From: Alcaligenaceae bacterium
GTDB taxonomy: Bacteria > Pseudomonadota > Gammaproteobacteria > Burkholderiales > Burkholderiaceae
Reading direction: 5' to 3'
Length of the DNA stretch: 6,180 bases
Assembly (NCBI GenBank): GCA_947372575.1
Contig: CANBUF010000130.1
Coordinates: forward strand, 1 to 6,180
Both the position numbers and the translations under genes were made by a program. Below the pieces are notes generated by a model that saw nothing but the letters and a program-made list of their open reading frames with translations, was not told the origin of the DNA and searched no databases. Below, in pieces: positions 1 to 5,461 of the stretch (within the stretch, counting starts at the first letter, position 1; each line of letters begins with the position of its first letter).

Positions 1-1
1 T

Positions 2-343
2 TTTGAAGGCAAGCTGGAAAAGCATCAGGGACACTTGATGCGCGCCGCCGTCGAACTCACGCGCGACTGGCGCACGGACCGCGTCCTGCGCAGACTCGAA
101 GCCATGCTGATCGTCGCAGACCGGGATCACACGCTGGTCCTGACCGGCAACGGCGATGTACTAGAGCCAGAAAATGGCGTAGCCGCCATCGGCTCAGGTG
201 GCCCCTATGCGCAATCCGCAGCACTCGCACTCTTGCGCAACACAGATCTTTCGCCCGAGGCCATTGTCAAACAATCCCTTGAAATTGCAGGCGACCTCTG
301 CATCTATACCAATCAACAGCACCTGATCGAAACACTGAGCTAA
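2..343 (+). CDS. hslV: HslV (ClpQ), peptidase subunit of HslVU protease, 3' part
   Basis: This is the C-terminal 113 residues of HslV, the threonine peptidase that forms a double hexameric ring and degrades proteins fed to it by the HslU ATPase in the cytoplasm. The reading frame is open from the window edge. The visible part carries typical HslV blocks: a [13 protein letters not shown] helix, [12 protein letters not shown], then [13 protein letters not shown], the IGSGGPYAQ loop, and AGDLCIYTN near the C-terminus (bases 287-313). In E. coli HslV that last stretch supplies the monovalent cation site. E. coli HslV is 176 residues, so about 60 residues are missing, including the N-terminal catalytic threonine; activity cannot be judged here. 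The TTG/ATG codons at 35-40 lie inside the conserved domain and are not the start. The stop codon is followed two bases later by the hslU start, the usual hslVU operon arrangement. The family assignment is secure. Confidence 0.97.
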   Translation, partial: FEGKLEKHQGHLMRAAVELTRDWRTDRVLRRLEAMLIVADRDHTLVLTGNGDVLEPENGVAAIGSGGPYAQSAALALLRNTDLSPEAIVKQSLEIAGDLCIYTNQQHLIETLS

Positions 344-345
344 CA

Positions 346-1677
346 ATGTCCGTATCCAACATGACACCCGGAGACATCGTCTCCGAACTCGACAAATATA
401 TCGTCGGCCAGAATCGTGCCAAACGCTCGGTTGCTGTCGCGCTGCGCAATCGCTGGCGCCGCCAGCAGGTTGCAGAGCCTTTACGCACCGAGATTCATCC
501 CAAAAACATTCTGATGATTGGTCCCACGGGCGTTGGTAAAACAGAAATCGCCCGCCGCCTGGCTAAGCTCGCCGATGCACCCTTCATTAAAATCGAAGCC
601 ACCAAATTCACAGAAGTCGGCTACGTAGGTCGCGATGTAGATACGATCATCCGCGATCTCGCCGAGATTTCGATCAAGCAGACCCGTGCACAAGAAATGA
701 AACGTGTGCGCCTGCAAGCCGAAGAGTCAGCCGAAGACCGCATCCTTGATACGCTAGTCACGCCAGCACGTGCAGCCGATGGCTCGCCTATCCGCGAAGA
801 AAACGCAGCCCGCCAGACCTTTCGCAAGCGACTACGTGAAGGCCAGCTCGATGCGACCGAAATTGAAATCGAAGTCGCCCAGCCTGCTCCGCAGATGGAT
901 ATCATGGGCCCGCCCGGCATGGAAGACATGGCCGAGCAACTTAAGGGCATGTTTGCGGGCATGGCGCGCGACAAAACCAAAACGCGCAAAATGACCGTCA
1001 AAGAAGCCTTTAAGCTCCTCACAGACGAAGAAGCCTCCAAGCGCGTGAACGAAGAAGACTTGCGCACGATCGCCATCACCAAGGTTGAGCAGCACGGTAT
1101 TGTCTTTCTTGACGAGATTGACAAGATTGCGACCCGCTCCGAGACGGGTGGTGCCGATGTATCACGTCAGGGTGTGCAGCGCGATTTGCTGCCGCTCGTA
1201 GAGGGCACGACCGTGACGACCAAGTACGGCATGGTACGCACCGACCACATCCTGTTTATCGCATCCGGCGCGTTTCATCTGTCACGTCCATCAGACCTGA
1301 TCCCCGAGTTGCAGGGCCGTTTTCCGATCCGTGTTGAGCTCGACTCACTCACCGCCGAAGACTTCGTGCGCATTCTCTGCGACACCGATGCCTCGCTGAC
1401 TAAACAGTATGCTGCGCTGCTTGCGACCGAAGATGTGCATCTGGACTTCACCGAGGACGGTATTGCACGCCTCGCGGAACTCGCCTTCGAGGTCAATGAG
1501 CGCAACGAGAACATCGGCGCCCGCAGACTCTATACCGTCATGGAAAAACTGCTCGAGGATTTATCGTTTGATGCCTCGGCCAGTAGCGGCCAGACCATCA
1601 AGCTCGATACGGCCTATGTGAATGACAAGCTTGCCGAAGTCGCAGGCAGCCAGGATCTGGCGCGGTATGTGTTGTAA
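346..1677 (+). CDS. hslU: HslU (ClpY), AAA+ unfoldase ATPase of HslVU protease
   Basis: HslU is the hexameric AAA+ ATPase that unfolds substrates and threads them into HslV. At 443 residues it has the same length as E. coli HslU. Visible motifs in order: Walker A GPTGVGKT at residues 59-66; the substrate-gripping pore loop GYVG at 92-95; the charged and Met-rich I domain at roughly 110-245; Walker B VFLDEID with D256 and E257; the arginine finger R325 in ELQGRFP; and the sensor 2 motif GARRL with R393/R394. The protein ends in LARYVL, equivalent to the C-terminal tail that docks between HslV subunits. All key residues are present, so the enzyme should be active. The start at 346 gives the family N-terminus ([17 protein letters not shown] follows five residues in). 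No good ribosome binding site precedes it, which fits translational coupling to hslV across the 2-base gap. Heat-shock control is typical of the family, but the operon promoter lies outside the window. Confidence 0.98.
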   Translation: MSVSNMTPGDIVSELDKYIVGQNRAKRSVAVALRNRWRRQQVAEPLRTEIHPKNILMIGPTGVGKTEIARRLAKLADAPFIKIEATKFTEVGYVGRDVDTIIRDLAEISIKQTRAQEMKRVRLQAEESAEDRILDTLVTPARAADGSPIREENAARQTFRKRLREGQLDATEIEIEVAQPAPQMDIMGPPGMEDMAEQLKGMFAGMARDKTKTRKMTVKEAFKLLTDEEASKRVNEEDLRTIAITKVEQHGIVFLDEIDKIATRSETGGADVSRQGVQRDLLPLVEGTTVTTKYGMVRTDHILFIASGAFHLSRPSDLIPELQGRFPIRVELDSLTAEDFVRILCDTDASLTKQYAALLATEDVHLDFTEDGIARLAELAFEVNERNENIGARRLYTVMEKLLEDLSFDASASSGQTIKLDTAYVNDKLAEVAGSQDLARYVL

Positions 1678-1683
1678 CTGCAG

Positions 1684-1705
1684 GTTGCTATCACGCGATA
1701 GCAAC
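1684..1705 (+). other. Perfect 9-bp hairpin between hslU and the adenosyltransferase gene
   Basis: GTTGCTATC pairs perfectly with GATAGCAAC around a 4-base ACGC loop, starting 6 bases after the hslU stop. No T-run follows; the next bases are GCTCATTGATG. It is therefore not a classical intrinsic terminator. It could stabilise or process the hslVU mRNA, attenuate readthrough, or act as a DNA operator dyad. The structure is seen directly; its role is inferred. Confidence 0.55.
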
Positions 1706-1733
1706 GCTCATTGATGTCAAAAAGGAAAGCGAG

Positions 1734-2276
1734 ATGGGCCATCGTCTAAGTGCAATTACGACTCGAACCGGCGATGACGGTTCAACGGGTCTGGGCGACG
1801 GTTCGCGCGTCGCCAAAGACAGCGCACGCGTGCAGGCGATGGGCGATGTCGATGAGCTCAACAGTTGCCTGGGGGTGCTACTCGCCGAGCCCTTGCATGA
1901 ATCCGTTGTGGCGGCGCTTGCACCCGTGCAGCACGTACTGTTTGATCTCGGTAGCGAACTGGCTGTGCCAGGTTACTTTTTAATGAAGCCCGAGCAGCTT
2001 GCTTTTCTCGATGCGCAGATTAAGGCGTTCAACGCAAAGCTGCCTGCGCTTAAAGAATTCATCCTGCCAGGAGGCTGCCGTGCTGCCGCACTTGCGCATG
2101 TCGCGCGAAGCGTCTGCCGACGCGCCGAGCGCGCAATCGTGGCGCTCAGCCACCAATCCGCCATGGGTGCACTGCCCCAGCAATACCTCAACCGCCTCTC
2201 GGACTTGCTCTTCATACTGGCCCGCACGCTCAATCTGCTCAGTGAGCAGCCCGATACGCTCTGGAAAAGAGACTGA
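1734..2276 (+). CDS. PduO-type ATP:cob(I)alamin adenosyltransferase
   Basis: A 180-residue protein of the PduO/MMAB adenosyltransferase family (EC 2.5.1.17). These cytoplasmic trimeric enzymes transfer the 5'-deoxyadenosyl group of ATP to cob(I)alamin, making coenzyme B12. Recognisable blocks are the N-terminal ATP-binding loop TRTGDDGSTGL (residues 10-20), RVQAMGDVDELNS (32-44), FILPGG (109-114), HVARSVCRRAER (122-133, with the conserved R129, R130, E132 and R133) and YLNRLSDLLFILAR (151-164). Length and motif order fit the single-domain form. The start at 1734 is supported by an AAAGGA ribosome binding site at 1721-1726. It lies 56 bp after hslU on the same strand, so co-transcription is likely, although a hairpin sits between them. 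Its product would serve B12-dependent enzymes such as methylmalonyl-CoA mutase, none of which is in the window. No B12 riboswitch is visible in the short leader. The symbol is left blank because pduO, cobO and mmaB are all used for this family. Confidence 0.95.
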   Translation: MGHRLSAITTRTGDDGSTGLGDGSRVAKDSARVQAMGDVDELNSCLGVLLAEPLHESVVAALAPVQHVLFDLGSELAVPGYFLMKPEQLAFLDAQIKAFNAKLPALKEFILPGGCRAAALAHVARSVCRRAERAIVALSHQSAMGALPQQYLNRLSDLLFILARTLNLLSEQPDTLWKRD

Positions 2277-2298
2277 GACGCAGGGTAGGTGCTGGCAC

Positions 2299-2601
2299 TT
2301 ACTTCTGATAAAGCACGCACCCAACGCGATCGATATGCTCCCTCAAGGCAGGATTATCAATCATGTCGTAGGCAGATAGGTCGACAACATATGGCAACAA
2401 TAAGTCATCTACGGCCATCGCAACAGCGACCAGCGTATCAAAGCTCAGATGCTGACCAAACAGCGCGAGATCTATATCTGAGCCAGCCTTGAAATTACCT
2501 TTCGCGCGCGAACCATAAAGAACGGCTTTGTCTATAAATGGGAACCGCTCCAGAACTTCCTGGATTTTTTTGGTGTCCGACTGACTCAGACCTATATTCA
2601 T
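2299..2601 (-). CDS. MNT-domain minimal nucleotidyltransferase, putative antitoxin (HI0073/MntA-like)
   Basis: A 100-residue minimal nucleotidyltransferase of the DNA polymerase beta superfamily. The catalytic signature is complete: G30-S31, ten residues, then D42-I-D44 (GSX10DXD), with D74 in YVVDLS as the likely third metal-binding acid. In characterised HEPN-MNT pairs the MNT protein neutralises its partner by transferring AMP to a tyrosine of the HEPN toxin; that role here is inference from the family. The start codon overlaps the HEPN stop codon as ATGA, and no Shine-Dalgarno sequence lies upstream, so translation probably depends on ribosomes finishing the HEPN gene. A hairpin in the end of the HEPN gene precedes the start (see 2608-2627). 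The stop is 22 bp from the stop of the convergent adenosyltransferase gene. The domain call is secure; the antitoxin function is probable. Confidence 0.9.
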   Translation of the reverse strand: MNIGLSQSDTKKIQEVLERFPFIDKAVLYGSRAKGNFKAGSDIDLALFGQHLSFDTLVAVAMAVDDLLLPYVVDLSAYDMIDNPALREHIDRVGCVLYQK

Positions 2602-3023
2602 TGCGCGTTGCTAGCCGCAGCTAGCAAAGTAAAGCGTTGCTTGAAATCAGAAAAGGCTGGATAAAACCGTGTGAGGATACTTTCGACAACAGCCTGAGCC
2701 ACAGCAAGATTATAGGTATGCGAGGTCAGGTTCCGGGCTTCAATCATTTTCATCCAGGCGTCACCATCCTCGACCAGCCCGTTTTGAAACGCGAAGCGGC
2801 TCGCATCGCGAGAGCCCACTACATCCGAGATCCCCTGATATTCAAGATAATCCTTTAAGACTTTCCAGGCCAACTCATGGGTGAACTCAAAGGCCTGAAT
2901 CAAGCCTTGTTGCTCAAGAGTAGATAAAGGGCGCTGACGCGAAAGCTCAACCGCCTGCGTGATCGAAGCAAACGCATTGAGGTAATTCGCAAATCGTTGC
3001 ATCCAACGTATGTCTTGTCCCAT
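2598..3023 (-). CDS. HEPN-domain protein, HI0074 family (nucleotidyltransferase substrate-binding type), putative RNase toxin
   Basis: A 141-residue, mainly helical protein resembling the HI0074 family, named as nucleotidyltransferase substrate-binding proteins and built on the HEPN fold. Family blocks seen are RWMQRFANYLNAF (6-18), GLIQAFEFTHELAWKVLKDYLEYQG (40-64), FAFQNGLVEDGDAWMKMIEARN (77-98) and the motif RNLTSHTY (97-104). The last matches both the HEPN ribonuclease signature RX4-6H (R97, H102) and the HepT version RX4HXY, whose tyrosine (here Y104) is the AMP acceptor in the Shewanella HepT/MntA system. The catalytic residues are therefore intact. It is the first gene of a two-gene operon with the MNT gene, with a 4-bp overlap. 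The start at 3023 is preceded by GGTGA (3031-3027), which matches the 3' part of the extended Shine-Dalgarno sequence. Family membership is confident; toxicity and RNA cleavage are inferred, and a non-toxic heterodimer partner role is the alternative. Confidence 0.9.
   Translation of the reverse strand: MGQDIRWMQRFANYLNAFASITQAVELSRQRPLSTLEQQGLIQAFEFTHELAWKVLKDYLEYQGISDVVGSRDASRFAFQNGLVEDGDAWMKMIEARNLTSHTYNLAVAQAVVESILTRFYPAFSDFKQRFTLLAAASNAQ
2608..2627 (-). promoter_or_regulatory. Hairpin in the HEPN 3' end, just upstream of the MNT start
   Basis: TTGCTAGC and GCTAGCAA form a perfect 8-bp stem with a 4-base loop inside the last codons of the HEPN gene. On the mRNA the structure ends 6 bases before the MNT start codon (2601-2599), where a ribosome binding site would normally be. 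Ribosomes translating the HEPN gene would melt it and then restart at the overlapping ATGA. The structure is observed; a role in coupling toxin and antitoxin translation is inference. Confidence 0.5.
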
Positions 3024-3089
3024 ACTTCACCCCATATTCAACGCAATTGATTTTAATCGAGCTTTGACGTGGGTCCGATTCAGAAACAA

Positions 3090-3117
3090 ATTTTACCTAG
3101 CTCGCATACAGTGCAAA
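3090..3117 (-). promoter_or_regulatory. Candidate sigma-70 promoter for the HEPN-MNT operon
   Basis: Reading leftward, TTTGCA (3117-3112) and TAAAAT (3095-3090) form a -35/-10 pair with a 16-bp spacer. The -10 matches the consensus at five of six positions and the -35 at four. Transcription would start near 3083, giving a leader of about 60 bases before the HEPN start at 3023. Assigned by eye only. Confidence 0.4.
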
Positions 3118-3137
3118 TAGATATCCTAATGTGGTGC

Positions 3138-3206
3138 AAACATCGGGAATACCCTTGTCTGCGCACCATTGTTGAGCGACATCAATTTAAACATTAGGGA
3201 ATTCCC
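3138..3206 (+). repeat. Pair of imperfect direct repeats, AAACAT(C/TA)GGGAAT(A/T)CCC
   Basis: Copy 1 is AAACATCGGGAATACCC at 3138-3154 and copy 2 is AAACATTAGGGAATTCCC at 3189-3206. They differ by two substitutions or short changes around a shared AAACAT and GGGAAT-CCC core. The GGGAATWCCC cores begin 52 bp apart, close to five helical turns, and in copy 2 the core is a perfect 10-bp palindrome. They flank the FNR-like dyad at 3172-3185 and lie between the divergent HEPN and livK genes. A pair of sites for one regulator is plausible but unproven. Confidence 0.45.
3172..3185 (+). promoter_or_regulatory. FNR-like binding dyad upstream of livK
   Basis: TTGAG-CGAC-ATCAA matches the FNR/ANR consensus TTGAT-N4-ATCAA at nine of ten fixed positions. 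Its centre (3178.5) is 41.5 bp upstream of a start point near 3220 that would be served by the weak -10-like TTTAAC at 3209-3214. That is the spacing of a class II activated promoter. The site is seen; function is inferred, and short dyads of this kind can occur by chance. Confidence 0.35.
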
Positions 3207-3221
3207 GCTTTAACCAGTATC

Positions 3222-3239
3222 GGCCGGCCTAAGCGCTTA
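3222..3239. promoter_or_regulatory. Two abutting palindromes upstream of livK
   Basis: GGCCGGCC (3222-3229) is followed directly by TAAGCGCTTA (3230-3239); both are perfect palindromes. They sit just upstream of TAGAAT (3249-3254), an alternative -10 hexamer for livK that lacks a convincing -35 at the usual spacing. An activator-dependent promoter or an operator here is possible. No specific regulator is recognised. Confidence 0.3.
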
Positions 3240-3297
3240 AAAACCTTGTAGAATTTGGAAGCGATATTCGCTCTATGCCTCTGACGGAGAATTAAAT

Positions 3298-4443
3298 ATG
3301 CAAAATAAATTTTTCAAAGCCTTGCCCCTCGTGGCGGCCTTAGCTTTTTTCGCAGCAGGCAACAATGCCAGCGCGCAAGATGCAGTCGTCAAGATCGGAC
3401 ACGTTGGCCCACTGACCGGTGCCATTGCCCACCTGGGTAAAGACAACGAAAACGGCGCACGTCTGGCTGTCGAAGAAATCAACAAAGCTGGTCTCGTGAT
3501 TGATGGCAAAAAAGTCACACTCGAACTGGTTGCAGAAGATGACGCAGGCGATCCAAAAACAGGTACCGCCGTTGCACAGAAACTGGTTGATGGCAAAGTT
3601 GTCGCAGTCGTTGGTCACCTGAACTCAGGCGTGTCGATTCCTGCTGCAAAAATCTACAGCGATGCTGGCATCGTTCAGATTTCGCCTTCGTCAACCAACC
3701 CTGCTTACACACAGCAAGGTTTTAAGACAACATACCGCGTTGTGGCAACCGATGCACAGCAGGGCCCCGCGCTGGCAAACTACGCCTCCAAAACCCTTAA
3801 AGCCAAAACTGTTGCCATCATTGACGATGCAACCGCTTACGGCAAAGGCCTGGCAGACGAGTTCGAAAAAACAGCCAAAGCTGATGGCCTGAAAGTCGTC
3901 GCACGCGAAGCCACCAACGACAAAGCAACAGACTTCAAAGCGATTCTGACCAAAGTCAAAGGCACCAAGCCTGACGTCATCATGTACGGCGGCATGGACG
4001 CAACTGGCGGCCCATTGGCCAAGCAAGCACGCGAACTGGGCATCAAGTCCAAAATCGTAGGCGGCGATGGCATGTGTACCGACAAAGTTGCTGAGCTTGC
4101 TGGTGCAGCCGTCGAGAACATCATCTGTTCAGAAGCCGGTATGGCTCTGTCAAAGATGCCTAAAGGCGCTGACTTTGCAAAGAACTACAAGTCACGCTTT
4201 AACGCTGAAGTCCAAATCTACGCTCCATTCACCTATGACGCAGTCTATGTCATCGCTGATGCCATGAAGCGTGCTAACTCCACTGCACCTGCAGCGATCC
4301 TTGCACAAATGCCGACCACAAACTACAACGGTCTGATTGGCAACATTGCATTCGATCCTAAAGGCGACATGAAAGTCGGCATCATCACACTGTACGATTT
4401 CAAAGACAAAAAGAAATCTGTACTTGATATCGTCAAAATGTAA
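3298..4443 (+). CDS. livK: LivK-type periplasmic branched-chain amino acid binding protein
   Basis: A 381-residue extracytoplasmic substrate-binding protein of the Leu/Ile/Val-binding family (Peripla_BP_6 type I fold). It captures an amino acid in the periplasm and delivers it to the LivHM permease. The N-terminus is a classic Sec signal peptide: K4 and K7, a hydrophobic core at about 8-20, and an ASA cleavage site at 24-26 before Q27. The mature protein begins VVKIGHVGPLTGAIAHLGKD, a typical family opening, followed by GARLAVEEIN. C260 and C277 could form a disulfide in the second lobe. The start is fixed by the signal peptide and by GGAGA at 3286-3290, 7 bases upstream. It heads the liv cluster but is separated from livH by a strong terminator. 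Lysine codons are mostly AAA, which may reflect high expression. Leucine, isoleucine or valine is the default ligand; relatives bind other amino acids, amides or urea, so the ligand is not certain. Confidence 0.93.
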   Translation: MQNKFFKALPLVAALAFFAAGNNASAQDAVVKIGHVGPLTGAIAHLGKDNENGARLAVEEINKAGLVIDGKKVTLELVAEDDAGDPKTGTAVAQKLVDGKVVAVVGHLNSGVSIPAAKIYSDAGIVQISPSSTNPAYTQQGFKTTYRVVATDAQQGPALANYASKTLKAKTVAIIDDATAYGKGLADEFEKTAKADGLKVVAREATNDKATDFKAILTKVKGTKPDVIMYGGMDATGGPLAKQARELGIKSKIVGGDGMCTDKVAELAGAAVENIICSEAGMALSKMPKGADFAKNYKSRFNAEVQIYAPFTYDAVYVIADAMKRANSTAPAAILAQMPTTNYNGLIGNIAFDPKGDMKVGIITLYDFKDKKKSVLDIVKM

Positions 4444-4464
4444 TTCAGCAGTTTTTAGCTGACC

Positions 4465-4502
4465 ACACGGCACCGCAGATGGATCGCGGTGCCGTGTTTT
4501 TT
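4465..4502 (+). terminator. Strong intrinsic terminator between livK and livH
   Basis: ACACGGCACCGC (4465-4476) pairs perfectly with GCGGTGCCGTGT (4486-4497) as a 12-bp GC-rich stem with a 9-base loop, followed directly by a run of six T (4497-4502). This is a textbook rho-independent terminator. It ends 11 bases before the livH start, so it most likely terminates a large share of livK transcripts while some read through into livH and livM. A small preceding stem (TCAGC 4445-4449 with GCTGA 4458-4462) may add to 3'-end stability. Confidence 0.9.
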
Positions 4503-4513
4503 AGAGAGCGTTC

Positions 4514-5449
4514 ATGGATATTTTCATCCAGCAAGTGATGAATGGTTTAGTGCTTGGCAGCATTTATGCGCTAATCGCACTGGGCTACACAATGGTGTAC
4601 GGCATTCTGGGCATTATTAATTTTGCCCACGGTGAAGTACTGATGGTGGGCGCACTCACCGCGTTATCAACGATCGCAGGGCTTCATGCTGTGGCACCGG
4701 GCTTGCCCCAGTGGCTGACGCTTGTGATTGCCACCCTGATCGCCATGGCAGTCTGTGGCGTACTGTCCTATACGATTGAGCGTGTCGCCTACAGACCGCT
4801 GCGCAATGCGCCGAAACTGGCTCCACTGATTACAGCGATTGGCGTCTCCATTATCTTGCAGACCCTGGCCATGATCATCTGGTCGCGTAATCCACTGATT
4901 TTCCCCGAACTCCTGCCCTCGGACCCCATTGATATCTTTGATACGGGCGCCACGATCACCGGTAAAGAAATTGTCATTATCGTGATGGCTATTATCGTGA
5001 TGGTCGGGCTCCTCATATTGGTGAACCGTACCAAGCTGGGTCGTGCGATGCGCGCCACAGCCGAGAATCCAAAGGTCGCAGGCCTGATGGGCGTGAATCC
5101 AAACTTTGTCATCTCGGCAACCTTTGTGATTGGTGGCGCACTGGCCGCCGTCGCAGGCGTGATGATGGCCACCAACTACGGTAATGCCCACTTCTACATG
5201 GGCTTTATCCCTGGACTAAAAGCGTTTACTGCAGCGGTGCTGGGTGGTATTGGCAATCTGCAGGGCGCAATGATTGGCGGACTGCTGCTCGGACTCATTG
5301 AGGCACTTGGCGCAGGCTACATTGGCGACCTGACCGGTGGCGTCTTTGGCTCTAATTACCAGGACGTATTTGCCTTTATCGTACTGATCACCGTGCTCGT
5401 ATTCCGTCCGTCCGGCATTATGGGCGAACGCGTTGCTGACCGCGCATAA
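4514..5449 (+). CDS. livH: LivH-type branched-chain amino acid ABC transporter permease
   Basis: A 311-residue inner-membrane permease of the BPD_transp_2 family (E. coli LivH is 308). With LivM it forms the membrane channel through which LivK-delivered amino acids pass, driven by LivG and LivF ATPases. The opening NGLVLGSIYALIALGYTMVYG and INFAHGEVLMVGA are family hallmarks. Several hydrophobic segments follow, at about residues 10-35, 67-88, 103-123, 152-170, 196-218 and 284-299. The cytoplasmic loop GRAMRATAENP (176-186) is the likely ATPase contact, and AVLGGIGNLQGAMIGG after K236 is strongly conserved. The ribosome binding site is weak (AGAGAG at 4503-4508) and overlaps the end of the upstream terminator region, so both transcription and translation may be set lower than for livK. 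The stop codon TAA merges into the livM ribosome binding site. Confidence 0.95.
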   Translation: MDIFIQQVMNGLVLGSIYALIALGYTMVYGILGIINFAHGEVLMVGALTALSTIAGLHAVAPGLPQWLTLVIATLIAMAVCGVLSYTIERVAYRPLRNAPKLAPLITAIGVSIILQTLAMIIWSRNPLIFPELLPSDPIDIFDTGATITGKEIVIIVMAIIVMVGLLILVNRTKLGRAMRATAENPKVAGLMGVNPNFVISATFVIGGALAAVAGVMMATNYGNAHFYMGFIPGLKAFTAAVLGGIGNLQGAMIGGLLLGLIEALGAGYIGDLTGGVFGSNYQDVFAFIVLITVLVFRPSGIMGERVADRA

Positions 5450-5461
5450 GGAGGACTTATC

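Noticed and set aside
35..343. A separate small gene starting at TTG 35 or ATG 38
   Set aside because: The frame is open to the window edge and the residues before 35 also match HslV, so this is an internal part of a truncated hslV.
621..1124. A 167-codon open frame on the reverse strand inside hslU
   Set aside because: It is antisense to a highly conserved HslU region; its serine/arginine-rich translation shows no family features and is the usual shadow of a GC-biased codon frame.
1678..1733. Cobalamin riboswitch before the adenosyltransferase gene
   Set aside because: The gap is only 56 bp, far too short, and lacks a B12-box-like sequence.
2288..2301. Small inverted repeat GTGC-TG-GCAC at the convergent junction as a bidirectional terminator
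   Set aside because: The 2-base loop is too tight, the stem is very short and no T-run follows on either strand.
1980..2324. Two reverse-strand open frames of about 115 codons over the adenosyltransferase 3' end
   Set aside because: Both are shadows of the conserved adenosyltransferase and would also overlap the MNT gene end; no family features.
3027..3035. Upstream ATG GGG TGA on the reverse strand as a leader peptide or earlier HEPN start
   Set aside because: It reaches a stop codon after two codons and is better read as part of the ribosome binding region for the start at 3023.
2299..3297. Mobile element or genomic island carrying the HEPN-MNT pair
   Set aside because: No transposase, integrase, terminal inverted repeats or target duplications were found flanking the module; horizontal transfer remains possible but is not shown.
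4667..5191. A 174-codon reverse-strand open frame, rich in His, Asp and Gly, inside livH
   Set aside because: Antisense to transmembrane codons of LivH; the composition is the complement of hydrophobic codons, with no domain or ribosome binding site.
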